Part shown: positions 15,952-18,668 of the stretch, piece by piece
Position numbering within the stretch: the stretch's first letter is position 1
How the letters are laid out: each line of letters starts with the position of its first letter
NCBI GenBank assembly: GCA_002887195.1
Contig: PJAB01000965.1
Location: 1 to 18,668 of the forward strand
Direction: 5' to 3'
Length of the DNA: 18,668 bases
From: Chrysochromulina parva
Lineage: Eukaryota > Haptophyta > Prymnesiales > Chrysochromulinaceae
Notes under the pieces: generated by a model
Seen by the model: only the letters and a program-made list of their open reading frames with translations
Database searches by the model: none
What the model was told of the DNA's origin: nothing
Program-made: the position numbers and the translations under genes

Positions 15952-17168
15952 TCAGCGCACCTGAATCCGCAGCATTTTGGACGCGTTCCACGCCTCGAGC
16001 GTGCGCGCATGTGCCTCGAAGTCGTGGAACTCTCTGTCGCCCGGCCGGCGATGGTAGTTCAGATCGGATAGCTCGCCGCGCTGATTGCACTGGTAGTAGT
16101 AGGCGCACACTTTCTGGCCTACCTCGGGCGTGCGCATCGTCGAGAGACCGTAGACGTCGACGCTTGCGCATGCCTTGAGGGCGATAGCGGCGGCCACAAG
16201 GCCGGCGAGGGGGATCTTCGAGTCGCCTGTGTGCCGCCGCACCTGATGAGGGAGGCAATCATGAGGTCATCACAGGCAATCAAGAGGATCGTCGGGATCT
16301 TCGAGTCGCCTGTGTGCCGCCGCACCGCTGCGTAGAAGAGTGGGTTGACGTTGTGGATGCGTGGCTTTGGCCCACTCTCGAAGAGCAGGTTCTGGCACGA
16401 GTAGATGAAGGGCCTGTCGCACAAGGCGAGGATCGTCTGGGCGGGGTCTTTCTTCTCCTCGTCGAACCAGCGCGAGGTCGCGATACGCCACGTGGTCTTG
16501 GCGCCCGCATGCTTGACGTACTTCTGACCCTCGGGCGAGCTCGGCACGGGCGCGTGGTTGACGCGGAAGACAGCGTCGTGTGCGTCGATCTCGTTTCCGA
16601 GCTCCCGCAGGAGCAGCGTGCCCGAGTTGCCCACGACGGCGCACGTGCCGAAGCGCTGCTGCTGGGGCACCGTCGCGTTGCGCTGCAGCTCCTTCACACG
16701 CTCGACCTTGATGCGGTGAAAGTTGTAGCCGAAGGGCGGCTCGCGCTCCATCAGCTTGAGCGGGCTCTCTTCCTTGAAGAAGAGAGGCACGCTCATGTCC
16801 AGCGGCCCGCCCACGGTAGACTCAGACAGCAGCTGAGCGGAGATGCGTGTCCAGTGAGGGCCAAACCGCCGGCTGGCTCTTTCTCGGTCGCTCAACCCTT
16901 GGCCACCTCCCTTGGCACTGCCATTACCCTTGGCTCCGGCGCGTCGCCCGCGTCCAGATTTGCGAGCGTGGGCCTCGCTCATATGCCGGCCCAGGTGGGA
17001 TGACGCTTGCGACTCATTCAGCCACCTCTGAACCGGCAGCGCGGCAATGACAACCTCCGAAGCCCGAACCTCGAGCCGATGCGACTCAGACATTCGTGCT
17101 GCAGCCGCGAGTTCCATTGCTGAAGCCGCGAATTCCGCAAGACGAAATCCAATTTGTCTCGTGAACAT
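15952..17168 (-). CDS. GT29 sialyltransferase-like glycosyltransferase, two exons
   Basis: Exons 17168-16326 and 16242-15952 (minus strand) join in phase 0 to give 377 residues. Sialylmotif L is clear: 'FGTCAVVGNSGTLLLRELG' then 'NEIDAHDAVFRVNHAP' (about residues 173-207). 'IHNVNPLFYAAVRRHTGDS' runs up to and over the junction. The second exon supplies motif S ('GLVAAAIALKACASVDVYG'), a motif III-like 'VCAYYYQC' and a VS-like 'FHDFEAHARTLEAW', where the usual Glu partner of the His appears as His or is shifted. GT29 enzymes transfer sialic acid or Kdo-like sugars from CMP donors in the Golgi. A clear N-terminal membrane anchor is not visible, so the 5' end may be incomplete; ATGs at 17168 and 17093 are both possible. 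If the 83-bp segment is not spliced, the protein loses motifs S, III and VS. The ankyrin gene diverges upstream. Confidence 0.8.
16211..16326. repeat. 33-bp perfect direct repeat, period 83 bp
   Basis: Copies at 16211-16243 and 16294-16326 (GGGATCTTCGAGTCGCCTGT... on the plus strand) are identical and separated by 50 bp. They flank the candidate intron of the GT29 gene. Confidence 0.97.
16243..16325 (-). other. candidate 83-nt GT-AG intron with repeated ends
   Basis: On the minus strand the segment starts GTGCGGCGG and ends CTCATCAG, a GT-AG pair. Removing it restores the GT29 frame and joins motif L to motif S. Without removal the frame shifts (83 is not a multiple of 3). A 33-bp direct repeat (16211-16243 and 16294-16326) means the same product would come from several cut pairs, including a GC-AG option. 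The unique 50 bp between the copies contain TGATTGCCT twice. Confidence 0.7.
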
Positions 17169-17346
17169 TAATCGACGGGACGCCGTGTCGACCCTCAAAC
17201 TAGGCTCGCTGGGCTTTGTTCAGGAATATTCGTCAGCGACGCGGAGAAAAAACTTCACAAAATCAAATCGGCTTCGGGCGGGGCGTCGTGGGGCTCAGAG
17301 GCTCGTCTCTCGGCACGGCTTAGTACAGCGGCCACCTCCCCAAGAT
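17169..17346. promoter_or_regulatory. divergent intergenic promoter region
   Basis: About 180 bp lie between the chosen ATGs of the minus-strand GT29 gene and the plus-strand ankyrin gene. The ankyrin frame is open back through here to an ATG at 17047, so the boundary depends on which ATG is used. No TATA-like element stands out; the role is inferred from position. Confidence 0.35.
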
Positions 17347-18000
17347 ATGCATCGAGCGCTTCGACCTGGCGGCGACATCGCTGCGCTTGAGATGCTCCGC
17401 TCGTGCGGTGCACGCATAGACGCAGTGGACGAGAAGGGTCGCACCGCACTGTACATCGCCGCGGCCGAGGGTCAGAACGACGTCGTCGAGTGGCTGCTCT
17501 CAAATGGAGCTGATCCACTATGCTGTGCTTCCCATGATGGCCGATCAGCCCTTCACGCGGCCGCCGCCAACGGCCAGGTGGAGGCATGCGAGCTGCTTCT
17601 CACCGCTGCGGGTCTGGATGGTATCAGCAAGTTTCTTGCTATGCCAGATCTGAGAGGGAATACAGCGGCAGAGTTGGCACACTCAGCTCGCCACCTGGAC
17701 GTTGTGCGCTGCTTGCTTGCACTTCAGAGACTATCGGAGCGCGATAGACTTCGGGCGTCATCTGTCGACATGCTTGTACTCCATGCATTGACGCGCTCCT
17801 CGACCGCCGCAGCTCCGCAAAAGCATGCAGTGGCGCAGCAATCGTGGCGACGGCTACCACCCTCGGTCGAAATCGGAGGTATGCCTGAAGATGCCATCTT
17901 TGCCAGCCCTCAACGTCGATTTTCGCCCGAGGGCGCCAGCCCTCAGCGCGCGCCCCTCTTCTGGGGTGGCGGTGGTTCACCTCACGCGCCGACGCCTTGA
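17347..18000 (+). CDS. ankyrin-repeat protein
   Basis: From the ATG at 17347 the frame gives 217 residues and ends in TGA. Three to four ankyrin repeats fill the first half: 'DIAALEMLRSCGARIDAVD', 'KGRTALYIAAAEGQNDVVEW' with 'LLSNGADPL', 'DGRSALHAAAANGQVEACEL', and a degenerate last one, 'GNTAAELAHSARHLDVVRC'. Such repeats bind partner proteins; no partner or catalytic domain is visible. The C-terminal 70 residues are Ser/Pro/Arg-rich and likely disordered, with a short repeat ('ASPQRRFSPEG', 'ASPQRAP'). The frame is open upstream to an ATG at 17047, which would add 100 basic, low-complexity residues, but that part overlaps the 5' end of the divergent GT29 gene, so the later start is preferred. 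Confidence 0.75.
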   Translation: MHRALRPGGDIAALEMLRSCGARIDAVDEKGRTALYIAAAEGQNDVVEWLLSNGADPLCCASHDGRSALHAAAANGQVEACELLLTAAGLDGISKFLAMPDLRGNTAAELAHSARHLDVVRCLLALQRLSERDRLRASSVDMLVLHALTRSSTAAAPQKHAVAQQSWRRLPPSVEIGGMPEDAIFASPQRRFSPEGASPQRAPLFWGGGGSPHAPTP

Positions 18001-18668
18001 GACTCGTGTCCTCTCCCAGCCCCGGCGCCCGGAACGCGGGAGCGAGGCTCCGGAAGGAAACCCCGCGGTCCGTCCGCCCGGCGGCCGTACTTCAGCTCAG
18101 TGATCAACTCTCTGAGAGCGGACCAATGGAGCGGGACATGTGTGTGTCAGAGCACACAATTGTGTGATGTGTGTCAGGACTGCGCAGTTTGACGGTCACC
18201 TAGTATTAAATTAGAATTACCTACTTCAAAGTGCGGGGTGGACCGCGTAACGTCGTGCGCGAATAGAATATCTCTCGCCACTCGCGTGTGTGCGGCCAGG
18301 GCCGCGCCCGTGAGTGAAGCTGAGATCAGGTGGCGCACCTGACAGAAGTGGACTTTTTTTGATTTTTCGCATTTCGGAGCGCGCCGCAGGCGAGGAAAAT
18401 TTAATGTGATGGCAACCTTATTAAACTATGGATCTACACTACATTCGAATAATTGTGCTTCATGAGTGCTGCATGCGATGCATCTTTGACAGGATGGTTG
18501 CTCTCTCCATCTGCACGTCACCCCGGTTCGGTTGGCGGCTCTAGCCGAGTAGCCGGCCCGAGATCATTGTTCAGCCGCGTACACGCTTCACTACAGGCAA
18601 AGCGAAGACATCGCCAAAATGACGGGCTCAAGAATAGCACTTACCGAACGCGGCCCGGGCGCCAAGTG
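18001..18668. other. 3' terminal stretch without a recognised gene
   Basis: No coding region or structural RNA is supported. It contains a 14-bp palindrome (18153-18166, CACACAATTGTGTG) in a TGTG-rich segment, a 7-bp hairpin TCAGGTG-GCG-CACCTGA (18326-18342) followed by a T7 run at 18354-18360 and a T5 run at 18363-18367, and an AT-rich patch near 18396-18450. Confidence 0.5.

Noticed and set aside
18540..18580. Possible tRNA-like arms (GGTTCGG, GGCTCTAGCC)
   Set aside because: No cloverleaf with acceptor stem and proper A and B boxes could be drawn.
18613..18632. CCAAAATGACGGGCTCAAG, resembling part of the dinoflagellate spliced leader
   Set aside because: Only the ends are similar (TTTTGG in the wrong orientation and GGCTCAAG); the full leader and a splice donor are missing.

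Overview
The window looks like nuclear DNA of a GC-rich, unicellular eukaryote, most likely a microalga. A haptophyte-type alga would fit, but that is inference. The evidence is a set of eukaryotic genes (a FANCD2 orthologue, a lysosomal-type alpha-N-acetylglucosaminidase, a GT29 sialyltransferase-like enzyme, a TRPM-type LSDAT domain and an SF3B1 relic), mostly single-exon reading frames on both strands, no operon structure or ribosome binding sites, and an apparent eukaryotic selenocysteine gene with its SECIS element in the 3' UTR.

Layout, left to right. (1) 1-1343, minus: the N-terminal part of a TRPM-type LSDAT/SLOG protein that runs off the left edge. (2) 1524-1874, plus: a small DUF3253 protein whose frame contains a TGA where the family is expected to have a Cys. 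A well-formed SECIS-like hairpin follows about 13 nt after the terminal stop, so I read this as a selenoprotein that ordinary ORF calling would miss. (3) 2229-2543, minus: a secreted stand-alone I9-type protease inhibitor, convergent with the selenoprotein gene and divergent from the next gene. (4) 2761-3999, plus: a DUF2156 / LPG-synthase-C domain protein with a fresh 60-bp in-frame tandem duplication. (5) 4049-4753: an unrecognised ORF. (6) 4896-9881, plus: a 1661-codon intronless FANCD2. (7) 10539-11672, plus: an unrecognised, low-complexity protein with RPxSA-like motifs. (8) 11820-12315: a decayed piece of the SF3B1 C-terminus inside a gene-poor 1.7-kb stretch. (9) 13342-15693, minus: a GH89 alpha-N-acetylglucosaminidase. 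(10) 15952-17168, minus: a GT29 sialyltransferase-like gene in two exons, whose 83-bp intron is flanked by a 33-bp direct repeat. (11) 17347-18000, plus: an ankyrin-repeat protein. The last 670 bp hold no gene I can support.

The genes do not form one pathway. Neighbours are mostly arranged as divergent pairs sharing short intergenic spaces (LSDAT/selenoprotein, I9 inhibitor/DUF2156, GT29/ankyrin). GH89 and GT29 both handle glycans and lie next to each other on the same strand, which may be coincidence. The strongest candidate for something undescribed is the DUF3253 selenoprotein with its SECIS. Next are the repeat-flanked intron of the GT29 gene and the changed catalytic motif of the GH89 enzyme.
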